Part shown: positions 11,576 through 23,850 of the stretch, one piece after another
Position numbering within the stretch: position 1 is the stretch's first letter
Layout of the letters: every line of letters begins with the position of its first letter
Assembly: GCF_963583255.1 (NCBI RefSeq)
Contig: NC_084804.1
Span: 29,258,461 to 29,322,460, forward strand
Direction of reading: 5' to 3'
DNA from: Pyrus communis
Taxonomy: Eukaryota; Streptophyta; Magnoliopsida; Rosales; Rosaceae
DNA: 64,000 nucleotides
Program-made: the position numbers and the translations under genes
Notes under the pieces: model-generated
Database searches by the model: none
What the model saw: only the letters and a program-made list of their open reading frames with translations
What the model was told of the DNA's origin: nothing

Positions 11576-11977
11576 ATGGTGAAAGAGATCGATCGAAAAG
11601 AACAACAAATTCTAGGAGGGGTTTTGGTAAAAGATTTAAGAAGATTGGTAAAAGCTCGAAAAGAAGAACAGCTTCGAGGGACAAAATTGTTTTATTCAGA
11701 GACTGCTCCAGGACCCAGCACATCAAGAGCACAAAAAATAGAAAAAACAAGAATGAGTTTACGTGTTTATGGAAAAGGTGTCAATCGAAACAAGTTGGTC
11801 GTCCACACTATGTATTCACCTACAAATCGTAGTAATCCACCAAAAGAAAATGTTCAAAAAAACTGTTTTGGGTTGTACAATTGGATTTGCAAGTTTAAAC
11901 GTCCGAAGAAGATTGGGATGCTCCTTCTTTGGTTCATCTCCACTGTAGTGGTTTTCTGGATTTTAAAAAATATGTAA
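11576..11977 (+). CDS. Unidentified 133-residue protein with C-terminal hydrophobic segment
   Basis: The frame opens at an ATG after an A-rich tract and runs 133 codons to TAA. The first 105 residues are basic and polar (many K, R, Q, S, T), including a KARKEEQ stretch and PGPSTSRAQK. Residues about 112-131 form one hydrophobic segment, GMLLLWFISTVVVFWILKNM, right at the C-terminus, preceded by KRPKK. That layout (soluble basic domain, charged flank, terminal membrane span, very short tail) is typical of tail-anchored proteins; the topology is my inference. I do not recognise the family. A diverged broken copy at 9931-10235 conserves the tail at protein level, which is the main support that this is a real gene and not a chance frame. 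It may be the last exon of a longer gene, since the flank is not resolved. Confidence 0.45.
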   Translation: MVKEIDRKEQQILGGVLVKDLRRLVKARKEEQLRGTKLFYSETAPGPSTSRAQKIEKTRMSLRVYGKGVNRNKLVVHTMYSPTNRSNPPKENVQKNCFGLYNWICKFKRPKKIGMLLLWFISTVVVFWILKNM

Positions 11978-12943
11978 GGATCAGCTAGATTTTCAATTTT
12001 GAAAAAGGTTGTGTGAACCTTTTTTGTTGTCTGATAAGTATAACGATGTAAACAATGAAATAGTTTTTTGAATTGTGTATATGTAAGGATGGTTGACGTA
12101 TTAGTGTAATGATGTAAACAATGAACTCCCTTATCAGTTTAATAATTAAGTGCTATTACTACTCATTTACACATTTTTTTAGTTCTCATTATTTCATTGC
12201 TGCCTTTAAACAAAAAAAAAAAAAAAATCATTTCTACCTTAATGCAATTTTTCCCTAATTTTGCGACTTCATATAATTGATGTTCATATTCCATTTACTA
12301 TATAACAAAGATAATCACAATATTCAGAAATAATTCATGTTTTGCTTCAACTTTAATTTACCTTTATTTTTATATTGTTTATGTTTATTCGCTGGTTGAT
12401 CTATTGTTTACCTAGAGTTGTTTTTCTTTTTGTTTATTTCACTGTGTCGTGTATGTCCTTACATTTATAGTTTTGTTTGTTTGTTTATCTTTCTATTATC
12501 CAGGTTTTTGCAATTAATTCCTCACACTTGCCAGTGATTCCTTTTGCAACTACAAACTGGTTAGCTTTCTCGCTTTTTACATATAAATTGGTTTTCAAAT
12601 TAAACTTTGATCTTATTTACTTTCTTTGTTTTCGTTTTAGAGAATTAAAAAATTGTTAATTTTGGTAGATGTGGAGAAATGTTTAGGGTCTTAACATAAT
12701 TTATATGTGGTTTCTTCGATTTTGCTATTTTGTGCCTAAAACCTTTACAATCTTTGACAAGATTACTAAAATTAAGTGCTCTTTATATCTGGTGTTAGTC
12801 AAATTTAAGTAGGCTTTTACTTATGCGATTATATTTTGGGTGCATTTGTGTTTTTAATGCACCATTTTTTACGTGTGGCGATTTAATTAGTGAGTAAGGT
12901 GTAGTCATTCGTATGTTTTTTTTTTTTGTATTTGCGTAGTGTT

Positions 12944-15900
12944 ATGCCTAGGAAACTCAGAATACCTGGGAAGGTTGCTGAAATTCAGCATGCTAATTTG
13001 CGCATCTTTAATGGTGATGTTTATCCAGATGATGTGGTTTTGCAAGATGTCCCAACTTCTTACGATCAAGAATATAACAATGTTTCAAACTCTTTACTAT
13101 CACATGACAATACAACCAATCCTGTTCAACCATATACATATGTTTTGAAACAAAATGCATCTATTAGCGATGAATTCAACTCATCTTCGTCTGTTGCTAG
13201 CACTTCACATGAAATCACCGTCCCTATTTTTCTTGCAAATGATGCCACTTTGCGTGGTATATTGGTCACTAATACTGAAGCTGGTCATTCTGTTAAAAGC
13301 TCACATGTGATTGGTCAAGCCGCTTATCAAAAAAAAAAAGAAAACGTATGTGCTCTTACAATATATTTATCTTTGCATTTTTTTTGGCTTATTTAAAAAC
13401 TTAACTTTTGCTCGCTGCTTTGGGGATGATTTTGTCGCTCTTTCTTTTCATAGGTGGTGTTCCAGATTATATTGATTTTGGCCCTAGAAATTTTCAATGT
13501 CAATATTATGGCGCTTTATTTTGGTCTACAGAGCGATTAAAAACAAACGCTTCTTCTACTAGAAGGCCACAATTCACTGCATGCTGTATGAGTCAAAAAG
13601 TAAAATTCCCACCTGTTAAGCCTGCCCCTGCTTATTTGGACCATCTACTAAATCCAACAAATTCTCAAGAAAATTCACATTTCAAAAAAAATGTTAGATT
13701 GTATAATTCAATGATGGCATTCACTTCAATGGGGGCTAAAGTTGATGAATCAATAAACAAGGGTCAAGGTCCTTATGTTTTTAAGATTAATGGTCAGGTG
13801 CATCATTTAATGGGTTCTTTGTTGCCTCGTGAATGTGAGAGCCCTAAATTTGCCCAACTCTACATTTATGACACTCAAAATGAAGTCAACAATCGTATGA
13901 GTTGTTTTCCTCATTTTGAAGCATCTTCAAAACTTGACGAACAAATTGTTGGTGGGCTCATTAAAATGTTAGATGAGTGTAATGAGTTGGTTCAATTATT
14001 TAGACTTGCGAGGGATAGAATTAATCAACAGTCAGCAAGTTCTTTGCGCTTGCGTTTGTACGGCACAGTGAACAACCATGATGCGCAATATAATCAACCA
14101 ACATGCGACGGCATAGGAGGGTTAATTGTTGGGGATATCGGTCAATTTCACACCGAAAGAGATATTATTATTGAACACAAGGCCACTGGTCTACAAAGGA
14201 TAACAAAGTTGCATCCTAAATATATGGCTCTTCAATATCCTATTCTTTTCCCGTATGGTGAAGATGGATACACCAAAGGTCTTCCTTGGAATCCTGCTTT
14301 TAAGGGGAAAAAACCCAAGACTGGTGGGGCGTCTATGAGAGCATTTCTAGGTTACCAAATTCAAGATAGACCAGGACAGGATAGCACCCTGTTGAAGGGT
14401 GGCAGATTGTTTCAACAATATTTAGTAGATGCATATGCCACACTTGAAGAAGATAGACTTGATTTCATTAGGACAAATCAAAGTTCTTTGAGAACTGAGC
14501 GTCTTGAAGGAATTCATGAGGCGTTAAAAAACGGAAATGCAAGTGGTTCAGACATTGGTAAGAGGATTATCTTGCCAACTTCATTTACTGGCAGTGCTAG
14601 GTATATGATAAATAATTATCAAGATGCCATGGCTATATGTCGTCACTTAGGAAATCCTGACTTATTCATCACCTTTACATGCAATGCTAAGTGGCCAGAA
14701 ATTATTGAAGATCTACGTGAAAGACCTGGTTGTAAGGCTGAAGACAGACCAGACATCATATCCAGAATTTTCAAAGCAAAACTTGATCATATGATTAAGT
14801 ATATAAAATCAGGAAAACCTTTTGGCAAAATTGAATCTGGTTAGTTATTCACTTTTCCCAATTCTCAAGATTATTTGTTTGTTTTCTCTTATGAGCATAA
14901 ACCTTAGGCGCTTCGTTTTCATGTTTTTGTCTTATTTTTCTCCGAACAGTTATTTACACAGTTGAATTCCAAAAAAGAGGTCTCCCGCATTGTCACATCT
15001 TGGTTTGGGTCAGTAAAGAGTATAAATGTCATTCTCCTTCTGATGTGGATTCAATCATTTCGGCTGAAATTCCTAGCGAAGTATTTGACAAAGATGGGTA
15101 TGATGTTGTTGCACAGTATATGATTCATGGTCCATGCGGTCTTGCAAATGAAAAATCTCCTTGCATGAAAGAAAAAAAATGTTTCAAGAAATTCCCAAAA
15201 CGTTTTGCAAATGAAACTACTTTTGAATCTGATGGTTTTGTCACATACAAACGTAGGGAAATGGAGAATTGTTTTGTTGTTAAAAATGGAGTCAAGCTTA
15301 ATAATGCATTTGTTGTCCCTTATAATCGTGAATTATTATTAAAGTATCAAGCTCATATAAATATTGAATCGTGTTGCCAATCAATGCTTATTAAATATCT
15401 TTTCAAGTATATAACCAAGGGTGTTGATAGAGCTAGAGTTGTTTTTGAAGATCAAGAGTTTAATGAGATTCTAGCTTATCTAAATTGCAGATATTTATGT
15501 CCTTATGAAGCAGTTTGGAGATTGTTACAATTTCATATTCATTTTAGAGAACCAGCTGTTAAAAGATTATGTGTGCATCTACCTTCTGACCAAAATGTTG
15601 TCTTTAAAGACAATGATAGTTTAAACTATGTTGTTAACCAACCTAATCTTCAAAACACAATGTTAACAAAATGGTTTGAAATGAATACTGAAGATTCTAA
15701 TGCACGCCAGTTGTCTTATGTTGAATTTCCTTCGAAATATGTTTGGAATAGTGAGAATAAAGAGTGGACTCGAAGGAAAAATGGTAAATCTCTAGGTAGA
15801 GTTGCATATGTTCACCCTGCTGCCGGTGAATTATACTATTTGAGATTATTGCTTAATTATCAAAAAGGTGGCTTTTGTTTTGATGATTTAAGAACAATTA

Positions 15901-17967
15901 GAGGTGTTCTTCAACCCACATTTCAAGCTGCGTGCAACTCGCTTGGCCTATTAGGAGATGACAAGGAGTGGAACAATGCAATGTTAGAAGCGATGGTTAC
16001 CGCATCATCGCATCAATTGCGACAATTGTTTGTTACATTAGTTTTGTTTTGTGATGTTGCTGATCCAGCAACTTTGTTTGAGGCACATTGGAAAATGATG
16101 TGTGATGACATCTCGATAAAGATGATTAATGCTTTTGGCTTGCAAGATATGTCTAAGTATGAAGATGAACTTAAAAATTCTCTTTTGTATGAGTTAGAAA
16201 AGTTGTTTGTTGCTTCAAATAGTTCTCTATCTAAGCATCATTTCCCAATTCCAAGCAAAGATGTCATAGATAGACTTAAGAATAGAAGTTTAAGAGAGGA
16301 GTTAAACTACGACACTGAATCATTGAAAGAGCAACATTCACAGTTGGTTGCACAATTGAATAGAGAACAAAAAATAGTTTATGATAGTGTCATAAAGGTG
16401 GTTGATCATAATAAGCCTGGTATGTTTTTTGTTCATGGACATGGTGGGACTGGTAAAACTTTTTTGTGGACTACTATCATAGCTAAGATTAGATCAGAAA
16501 ACCATATTGTTTTGGCAGTAGCTTCATCTGGAATTGCCTCCCTTTTGCTTCCTGGAGGAAGAACTGCACACTCTCGATTTAAAATCCCTATTAGCATTAC
16601 AGATTGTTCACTTTGTGAAATAAAAAAAGGAACTCATCTAGCACAATTAATTAGTGATGCAGCTCTTATTGTTTGGGATGAAGCACCAATGAATCATAAA
16701 CAATGTTTTGAAACTTTAGATAGATCTCTTCGTGATGTTCTCAAAGGTTCAAAACCAGGTTTTGACGATTTGCCATTTGGAGAAAAGCCAATTCTCTTTG
16801 GAGGTGATTTTAGACAAATTTTACCTATTGTCCCAAATGGAACTAAGGCTGACATTGTTGAAGCTTCGTTGACAAGCTCTTATCTTTGGTCTTCTTTAAC
16901 CATTTTTTTTCTCAAAGAAAACATGAGACTTTCAAAAACAGGTTTGAATGAAAAGGAAAAACAAGAGTTGGCTGATTTTGCTAATTGGATATTACAAATT
17001 GGAAACGGTAGTGTCACTAATTCTATATTGTCAACTGATGAAGAAAATTCTTGGGTTGAAATATCAAAAGACTTTCTCATTGATTTTGAAGACAATCCCA
17101 TTGAAAACATGGTTTCAGCAGTGTACACAGATTTTCAAAGAAATTTTCATGATGTGTCATATTTGAAAGAAAGAGCTATTGTTACACCGCGAAACGACAC
17201 AGTGACTGAAATAAATGATTTTATGTTAACTATGGTGCCTGGTGAAAATCGCACATATCTTAGTTTTGATTCTGTGTCTTCTTCAACAGAAAATGTTGAA
17301 AATCTTGATATACTATACCCATTAGAATTTTTTAACCAATTTGACTTACCTGGTTTGCCACACCACAAGCTGGCATTAAAAGTCGGTATGCCAGTAATGT
17401 TGCTTAGGAATTTAAATCAAAGTTCTGGATTGTGTAATGGCACAAGATTGGTGGTGATGCAATTAACTGATAGAATTGTGGAAGCAAAGATCATAACGGG
17501 TAGCAACATTGGTGAAAGAGTTTACATTCCAAGAATCATTACTGAGTCATCACAAAATAAATATCCGTTTACTTTGCGAAGAAGACAATTTCCTCTCAGA
17601 TTTTGCTATGCAATGACAATTAATAAGAGTCAAGGACAATCTTTGAAGATTGTTGGGCTATTTCTATCTCAAACAGTTTTTTCTCATGGACAGCTCTACG
17701 TTGCATTATCTAGGATCACCTCAAAAAAGGGTCTTAAAATTGTGATTGCTCATGATTGTGATATGCCTTACGGATACACAAAGAACATTGTTTATAAAGA
17801 TGTTTTGAATCGTTTACATGAAGGTGTGTTGGTTTGTGTTTATCCATTCATTTTTCTTTTTCTCTTTTTACCTATTTTTTTGAATTCTAATGTATTTTTT
17901 GTTTCATCTGTGTGTTGTATGATTTTAAAGTTTTTATTTGCTTTTAAATTTACTTTGTATAGATTGA
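12944..17967 (+). CDS. Helitron Rep/helicase (RepHel), three exons plus a terminal splice
   Basis: This protein nicks and unwinds DNA for rolling-circle transposition. Proposed exons: 12944-13345, 13454-14839, 14950-17823, then 17963-17967 giving TGA. The start ATG opens MPRKLRIPGKVAEIQ. Exon 2 carries the Helitron-like N domain (LHPKYMALQYPILFPYGEDG). The HUH metal site is RGLPHCHILVW at about 14974-15008, and the two catalytic tyrosines fit KYLFKYITKG near 15391-15420. The Pif1-type helicase shows GHGGTGKT (16436-16459), WDEAPM (about 16672), GGDFRQILPIVP (16800) and late motifs TINKSQGQSL and YVALSR. Exon 2/3 joins in frame (VIYTVEFQKRG). One flaw: exon 1 to exon 2 is off by one base at an A11 tract (13329-13339), which could be a slip, a sequencing error or a wrong exon model. 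Length is about 1,550 residues, typical of plant RepHel. Confidence 0.85.
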
Positions 17968-20900
17968 TGGAGCATATGCCAATTCGTCTTTTGTTACCAT
18001 ACAACCCAATAAGCAAACTACAAGTTAGGATATGCAGAATTTGGGTGACAAAAAATATTGGAGCTGATCGTCAACCTGCAAGTTTGGACTGTGTCTTTGT
18101 TGACAAAGAGGTTAAATCTTTACACTTTTTTTTCATTATTAAATAGGTACAAATTTATATATGTCGAAATGCATTTATCATACAATTAGTATTAATTCAA
18201 TTTTTCCTTCTCATTTATTCACATTCCATTTGGTTTTGTATTACAATTTCAATCTTTAGTGCATATGAGAAAATATTTAAAATCTACATCATTTTATGCA
18301 TATTTTTGTATAAATGTCAATCTTTAAATTTTCAAATCTATAAAATAGTAACTTTGTTACTTTGTATGATTTGCTTTTATGCATATGTTACTCTATGCTA
18401 TAGCCATACAAAACATGCTTTATACATTATTTGATATGTGATTTAATGCATTTTTTGCTCATTTAAAAACTAATCGATCTAATTTTGTTTTTCCCATCCA
18501 AAAAGGACATGCAATTCAGGCAACCATGAAACCCTGGGACATCCAATTCTTTTTGGAGCATCTAAAAGTTGGGATCGTGTATGAAATAGATAAATTTCGT
18601 GTTATCCGCAACAGAACGTCAAGCAAAATTGTCCCTCACGATGCTATGCTTGAGTTAAACAAAAACACTAGCATAGTCCCTGTTGAGAAACCAAATCAAG
18701 TGATACCAATGCATTGGTTTAATTTGATTGAATTTGATAACCTTGACCAAAGAGTTAATAAAGATGTACACCTCACAGGTAAATCGTCTAATTTTGACGA
18801 TTGTCGTTATTCTAAAATCATTGTTCTTAGTTTTTAACTTAATAAGCTGGTTCTTATAATTGTATCGTATGTAGATGTTTTTGGTTGTCTAATGGCTTTA
18901 CAACCAATTGAAAACATCACTGTGCAAAATATTAGACTTGAAAAAAAGCGAGACCTCCAACTTCAAAATACTAGGTAAACCATACTTCTCTTAAACTATA
19001 ATTACATGTTTATACATATATACCCATATAAAAATTACATAAATAGTTTTGACTCTGTTTTGCAATTGTAGAGGTGAACAAGTTACAGTTACCCTGTGGG
19101 CAGAAACTGCAACAAACTTTCAAGAAGATGCACTAAAATCGCTTTCACCTCCTGTCTTCATTGTTTTGACTTCACTCAAAGTGAAGAAATATAAAGGTTA
19201 TATCTTAACAAAATCTAAATGTTATCGCTTTTCTTTTGTATTTATAATTGTTTTCTTTGTATTTATAGGAAAACCTGTTCTGGGAACCACATGCTCAACG
19301 GTTTGTATTTTCAATCCTGATATCCCACTACTTTCAGAATATGAACAAAAGTGAGTGCACAAATCTTATTTAATATTTATTTTCGTTTTTAATTTTATAG
19401 TCTATATTCTTGGACCTAAAAATTTGAAACTCAGGTTTGAATACCTCAAAACACCCATTGAAACTCTACCAACTTCTGCTGAAAAGTATGGGAAAAGTAC
19501 TACTATCGTTGATTCAGAACAAAAGACAATTGCAGAATTGCTTCTTCTTGATCCGACATTAAACAAGGTCAATCCACCATCACTAAAGTATCTCATATTT
19601 TGTCAATTGTATTATGCAACTACTTTGCAATTGATTGGTTGTTGTAATTTGGAAATCACATTGTTTCTTAGTCTATACTGTGTTGTGTATACAAAGTGTC
19701 ATGTTGTTTGTTTGTTTCTTCATTTATAAGCTTCAACACAAAAAATTAAACAATTTATATTTTGTGATTCAATATACATTTTCCAAATGTCATTTCATGA
19801 CCAAAATCTGTATTCTACTTTATATTTTGTGTGTAAATGCATTTTATAGGGTGCAAATGTCATGTTTGTGATTTTGTTCTCAAAATGTCATTTGTATTTG
19901 AAAAGTTTATATCATACCAGAATACAAGTTTCATGTGTCAAGCAACAATTGTCGATTACGATCTGACAAATGGATGGTGGTACAAGTCGTGCCCGTATTG
20001 CCACAAAAATGTGAGAAATACAAATGGAACCTTTCAATGCTTTGAGCATGGGCTGCTCAAAAAAATGCCTGAACCATGCTAATTTCCTAATTTCTTCTTT
20101 CTACGTTGTTTACATCTCTTTGCAATCAAAATTTTGTTTTTATTGCAAATTTTTTAAACTGCAAAACACATCTCATGACATCTTCATCTCTTATTTAGGT
20201 TTAAGATGAATTTTATTGTGGATGATGCCACAAATCAACTCAACTTTTTAGTGATTGGAAGGACTGCTGAAAAACTTTTAGGTATTTCTTGCCACTCTTT
20301 GGTCATAGAAGAAGGCTATGATGACTCTTCTGTCTTGCCACCACAGCTCCAAAAATTGGTTCACTGCACAAAAAAATTCCTGCTCCGTTTTGGAAATCAA
20401 AACAATGAGTTTGGCAACACCGACTTTGTTGTTCATGGAATAATTGAGGAACAAACATCAGTTGAACCAAAACTTAGTTCAATTGTATCACGTACACTTG
20501 CTAAGAACATTGGAAAACAAGTTATTGATGCAACAACCCCTCTCCCTTTTACTACCCTTGAATCCCAGACTCAACAAATCCAATCAGCTGCAACAAACAA
20601 GGGTGTAAAAAGAACACTATTTGTTGAAAATGAACCTTCAAAAGCTCACAGGTTAATTTTTCCTTTTCAAGTAATGTTGGTATTTCATTAAACAAAAACA
20701 TCATGTATGCACTTTATAATGCTCATTTCCATATTTTTTAAATTTGACATGTATTCACAGCAAACATGATGAGGGGAGCGAACCACTGTCTACTAATTCA
20801 ACCAGAATCTCAGCAGAATTCTCTAACTTGGTTGTCCCAAAAGTTGAACCTGCAGACAAAAGTCCGATCAGTGCTTTAAGAAGTAGATCACAGGCAAAGA

Positions 20901-21022
20901 AAATCAAAGACAGGTATAATGACATATTGTTTACAATAATCTATGCCAACTTGGACAATTACTTACGTTTTTGTTCTATTTTGCTGCTCAGTATTGGAGA
21001 TGTTCATTCGCCAAAGAAATGA
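17967..21022 (+). CDS. Helitron-encoded RPA70-like single-strand DNA-binding protein
   Basis: Plant Helitrons often carry RPA1-type proteins, thought to coat single strands during transposition. The ATG at 17967 opens MEHMPIRLLLPYNP, the first OB fold. Exons I can support: 17967-18110, 18506-18778, 18875-18974, 19072-19196, 19269-19350, 19435-19567, 19921 to about 20080, 20199-20651, 20761-20913 and 20992-21022. Five successive junctions from 18778 to 19921 keep frame. The C-terminal OB fold has the zinc ribbon CPYCHKN with QCFEHG downstream (the last ligand is His). The final exon ends GDVHSPKK and stop. Two defects: the 18110/18506 junction is off by one base, and no GT donor follows PEPC near 20080. 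The gene may therefore be mildly decayed, or my exon ends may be wrong there. The start overlaps the RepHel stop (TGATG). Confidence 0.75.
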
Positions 21023-21570
21023 ACTATGGAAGACATCGTGATGGACTACTGCAAAGGATCAAACATATATATTTTTTGCTCATCCCACTAACATGGACAT
21101 ATACTTTTTGCGAATTCGACTACTAAAGTCAACTAATGTACATACCATAAAAACATGTTTATTATGTTTTGCAACTGTTGGAATGATACAAACCCCTGCA
21201 GAACATGTATTTTATCATGTTGTATGAACAAACAAAATATGTGTAAACTGCATGGTACTTCAGTCTCTAATGCAAAGACACTATATTTCGTCCTTGCAAC
21301 TATTGTCAACGTAAACTTTCATTCAAGTAATTTTGATTGCATACTGACTCTCAATATTGACTTAATACATAAGCAATGTAAATGAAATTACTTTTTCTAT
21401 AGATCAATTCACCCATATCTTGCTTTTTCTTTCATTTGGAGCTAATTGTATAAATATGTGGTTTTGTAAACGTTACTCATGTTAAACATACGTTCTCTAA
21501 CTTGCTACATTTATGAATGCAATTATATTACTAAAACATTTTCAATCAATTTTCTATGAATATTATTCAT

Positions 21571-21611
21571 CATCTAAAAACCCGCAGCAAAGCGCGGGCA
21601 TTCATCCTAGT
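21571..21611 (+). other. Helitron 3' terminus: hairpin and CTAG|T
   Basis: The hairpin has a 5-bp GC stem (CCCGC/GCGGG) with an 8-base loop (AGCAAAGC), placed 8 bp before CTAG and T. This spacing and the CTRR ending are diagnostic of Helitrons, and the hairpin is thought to signal the end of rolling-circle transfer. Host sequence resumes at T21611. Confidence 0.9.
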
Positions 21612-22495
21612 AAACTACTAAAGCACACTTGTAAATTGTAATTGCATTTTAAAAAGTAATAGTAACTTAAATGAAATGGGTCACGTCTCAATCTAAAAAT
21701 TATTATATTATAATAATAATGAGTATATATCCATGCCTTGAAAATGCATCCAGGACTCTCTGATCCTTTCCATTAAGGCCATAAAATGAGGCATTTGAAA
21801 TTTGATTTAATGGTTAAAGTTATTATAACTTTAAAGTGAATCCTTATTTGTAGCCGTTGGATCAAATTTTAAATGTTCAGATTTGTGGTCTTGGTAGACT
21901 TGGTGTAATGGATTCGGAGAGGATCCCTTTCCTAGGACTCCAATCCACCAACACCGAGTTGTTTATGGGAATTGGATCCCATCCGGATCCACTTTGTGGG
22001 GATCCTAGAGATCATTGCATCTTAGTCATTTATTGTGTATCATGTGGTAAAAAATTATTTGATTTTTTTTTTAATTTAAAATTAAACACAAATAGCATTT
22101 GACAAAAACTGATCGCACGATATACGATGAATGACTAGAATGTAAGGATCCTAATCCAAAGAGAATCCTCTTTCGTTTATTAGCAACTTCACAAGTCGAT
22201 TCAAATTGTGGGGACTGCCTGATTGATATATAATAAGAAACAAAAACGTGTGACCGGAGGTAAAGAACGAGCTGGCCATGGCGTAGTCAAACTATTATAT
22301 CTCAAATAAAATTTGGAATTCCACTACAAGAGTAGGCATACGAGTTTTATGAAAAACTATCGTTATAAAGATTCTGCGAAATTTAATCGTTAATTTTTCA
22401 GATTATTTGGTGATATACATCATAAAATAAAAATTGCAAAATTTTTAAGACTTAATTATTAGAAAGAGCAATGATTTTTTAATTTTATTTTACTC
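21611..22495. other. Intergenic DNA with a MITE-like insertion
   Basis: No gene is seen. The part from 21911 to 22170 is a second member of the family at 272-455, listed separately; the rest is AT-rich. Confidence 0.5.
21911..22170. repeat. MITE-like element, second copy of the 272-455 family
   Basis: It begins GATTCGGAGAGGATCC and ends AGAGAATCCTC, with the shared inner motif GCACGATATACGATGAATG and the shared A/T-rich run before it. It is longer than the first copy (about 260 against 184 bp). No coding frame is credible here, although one 81-codon frame crosses it. Confidence 0.5.
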
Positions 22496-22670
22496 CAATG
22501 AAACTGAATCAAATTTTTTTTTTATTTTTTTATTTTTTTAAGTCGAGCGATAGCGTCAGCAAGTTAGATGTTAGATTAGCTATTGACGAGATTCGAAACC
22601 ACGCCGTCATGCAAAGTTACAATACCTTTTCACCACTATGGTAAAGGGCCACCTGCAATGAAACTAAATC
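22496..22670 (-). mobile_element. tRNA-derived SINE with 15-bp target duplications
   Basis: Read on the minus strand, the element has a pol III A box (TACCATAGTGGTG) and B box (GGTTTCGAATCTC) followed by an A-rich tail (T-rich at 22515-22542 on the plus strand). It spans 22511-22655. It is flanked by CAATGAAACTGAATC (22496-22510) and CAATGAAACTAAATC (22656-22670), identical at 14 of 15 positions, which is the target-site duplication left by LINE-type reverse transcription. Confidence 0.85.
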
Positions 22671-23204
22671 GATTGTTTGATCATAATCTCCTTGGCTCCA
22701 AAACCAGGTCAGTTTGTCTCACTATTATACCATTGCGAAAAGCCTAACACAATTAATGAAACGAATCAGACAACGCACCAACAAATCCAACTTCTAACCA
22801 AATTAATTAGTGTTAATGCCAATAAAAGTCTAGGATAAAAGCCAAAACTGTATGCATTGGTGTGCTAGGCGTGCCATTATTGGCTCATGCCAACATTACA
22901 TAGTTAAGTATTACTTACACCACAAGTTATCTTGTTTCTAATCGAAAAATGTGACATCGGTGGGGGTACTAGAAAGTCTTAATTATTATATATGCCTTGT
23001 AAGCTAAGAGATTAGTATAATTCTTAGTGAATTACCAATAATCCAAATATTAATTGAATAAATAAGCTGGTTTCAATCGATTCATCTTGAACTGTTTTGT
23101 TTATATACACTAGCATATGGGCACATGTGTGAGAAATTATTTTATTTTATTTTTTGAAATAGAAGGAGAGAGGAAGTGAGTGACAGAGAAGGTGGGGTGG
23201 GAAG

Positions 23205-23243
<39 letters not shown>

Positions 23244-23850
23244 TAATTAGAGATATGTTAGGATTATATGTAGGTGAGGCTTTGAAAAAAAAAACAGAAA
23301 AATTTGATTGTGTGAAATTACGTTTCTGCCCCATATTTCTTATTCATGTTCTGTTTTAATTAGATTGTTTAAAATTGTAAATAACAAACTAAAACATACA
23401 ATTAAATGTTAAACAAAGATGAATTAATACAGGAATGACATTAATTGATTTTCAACTTTAAAGACCAAACTGATGTGATGCGTCAATTTTAATGACTATT
23501 TAGGATAAAAAAAAAATATCATACAATTTTTATTTCTACCGTGTGTAATCTAAGGAATCTTAACAGAAAAAAATATATTAAAGAAATGCGGGAAAATAAA
23601 CCAAACCATGCAAGCTAACTTGCTTCAAAATCTTTCCAGATCATAACAAAAATAATAAAAGAAAGACTTGTATTCATAATCTTTCCAGATCTTCCAGATT
23701 GATGGGTGCAGCGTTTGAATTGCCGCTAGATGCTCACCTGTCGGCGTCTCTCTCAAATTTCCATCAACATCTGCACACACAAAAATGTCCAACTCCTGCA
23801 TTATACTTGCACAAAAATGCAGCTGAAGACTATGGCTCTCCATTCCCACA
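22671..23850. other. Intergenic DNA, no gene recognised
   Basis: It is AT-rich and holds a poly(T) tract of about 37 bases near 23203-23239. Short frames at 23699 and 23730 overlap the start of the decayed MATE copy in wrong frames. Confidence 0.5.

Larger units (their letters stand above)
12276..21610 (+). mobile_element. Autonomous-type Helitron with Rep/helicase and RPA genes
   Basis: This is a rolling-circle transposon. The 3' end is clear: hairpin CCCGC (21581-21585) pairing with GCGGG (21594-21598), then CTAG at 21607-21610 with T as the next base, as expected for insertion between A and T without target duplication. Inside, on the same strand, lie a Rep/helicase gene (12944-17967) and an RPA70-like gene (17967-21022). 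Both genes are largely open, so the insertion is young relative to the surrounding debris. The 5' end was not found. I place it after 12275, where the homology of the preceding duplicated small gene stops, and before the Rep start. A TC start preceded by A, with a sister copy in the genome, would define it. Confidence 0.9.
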
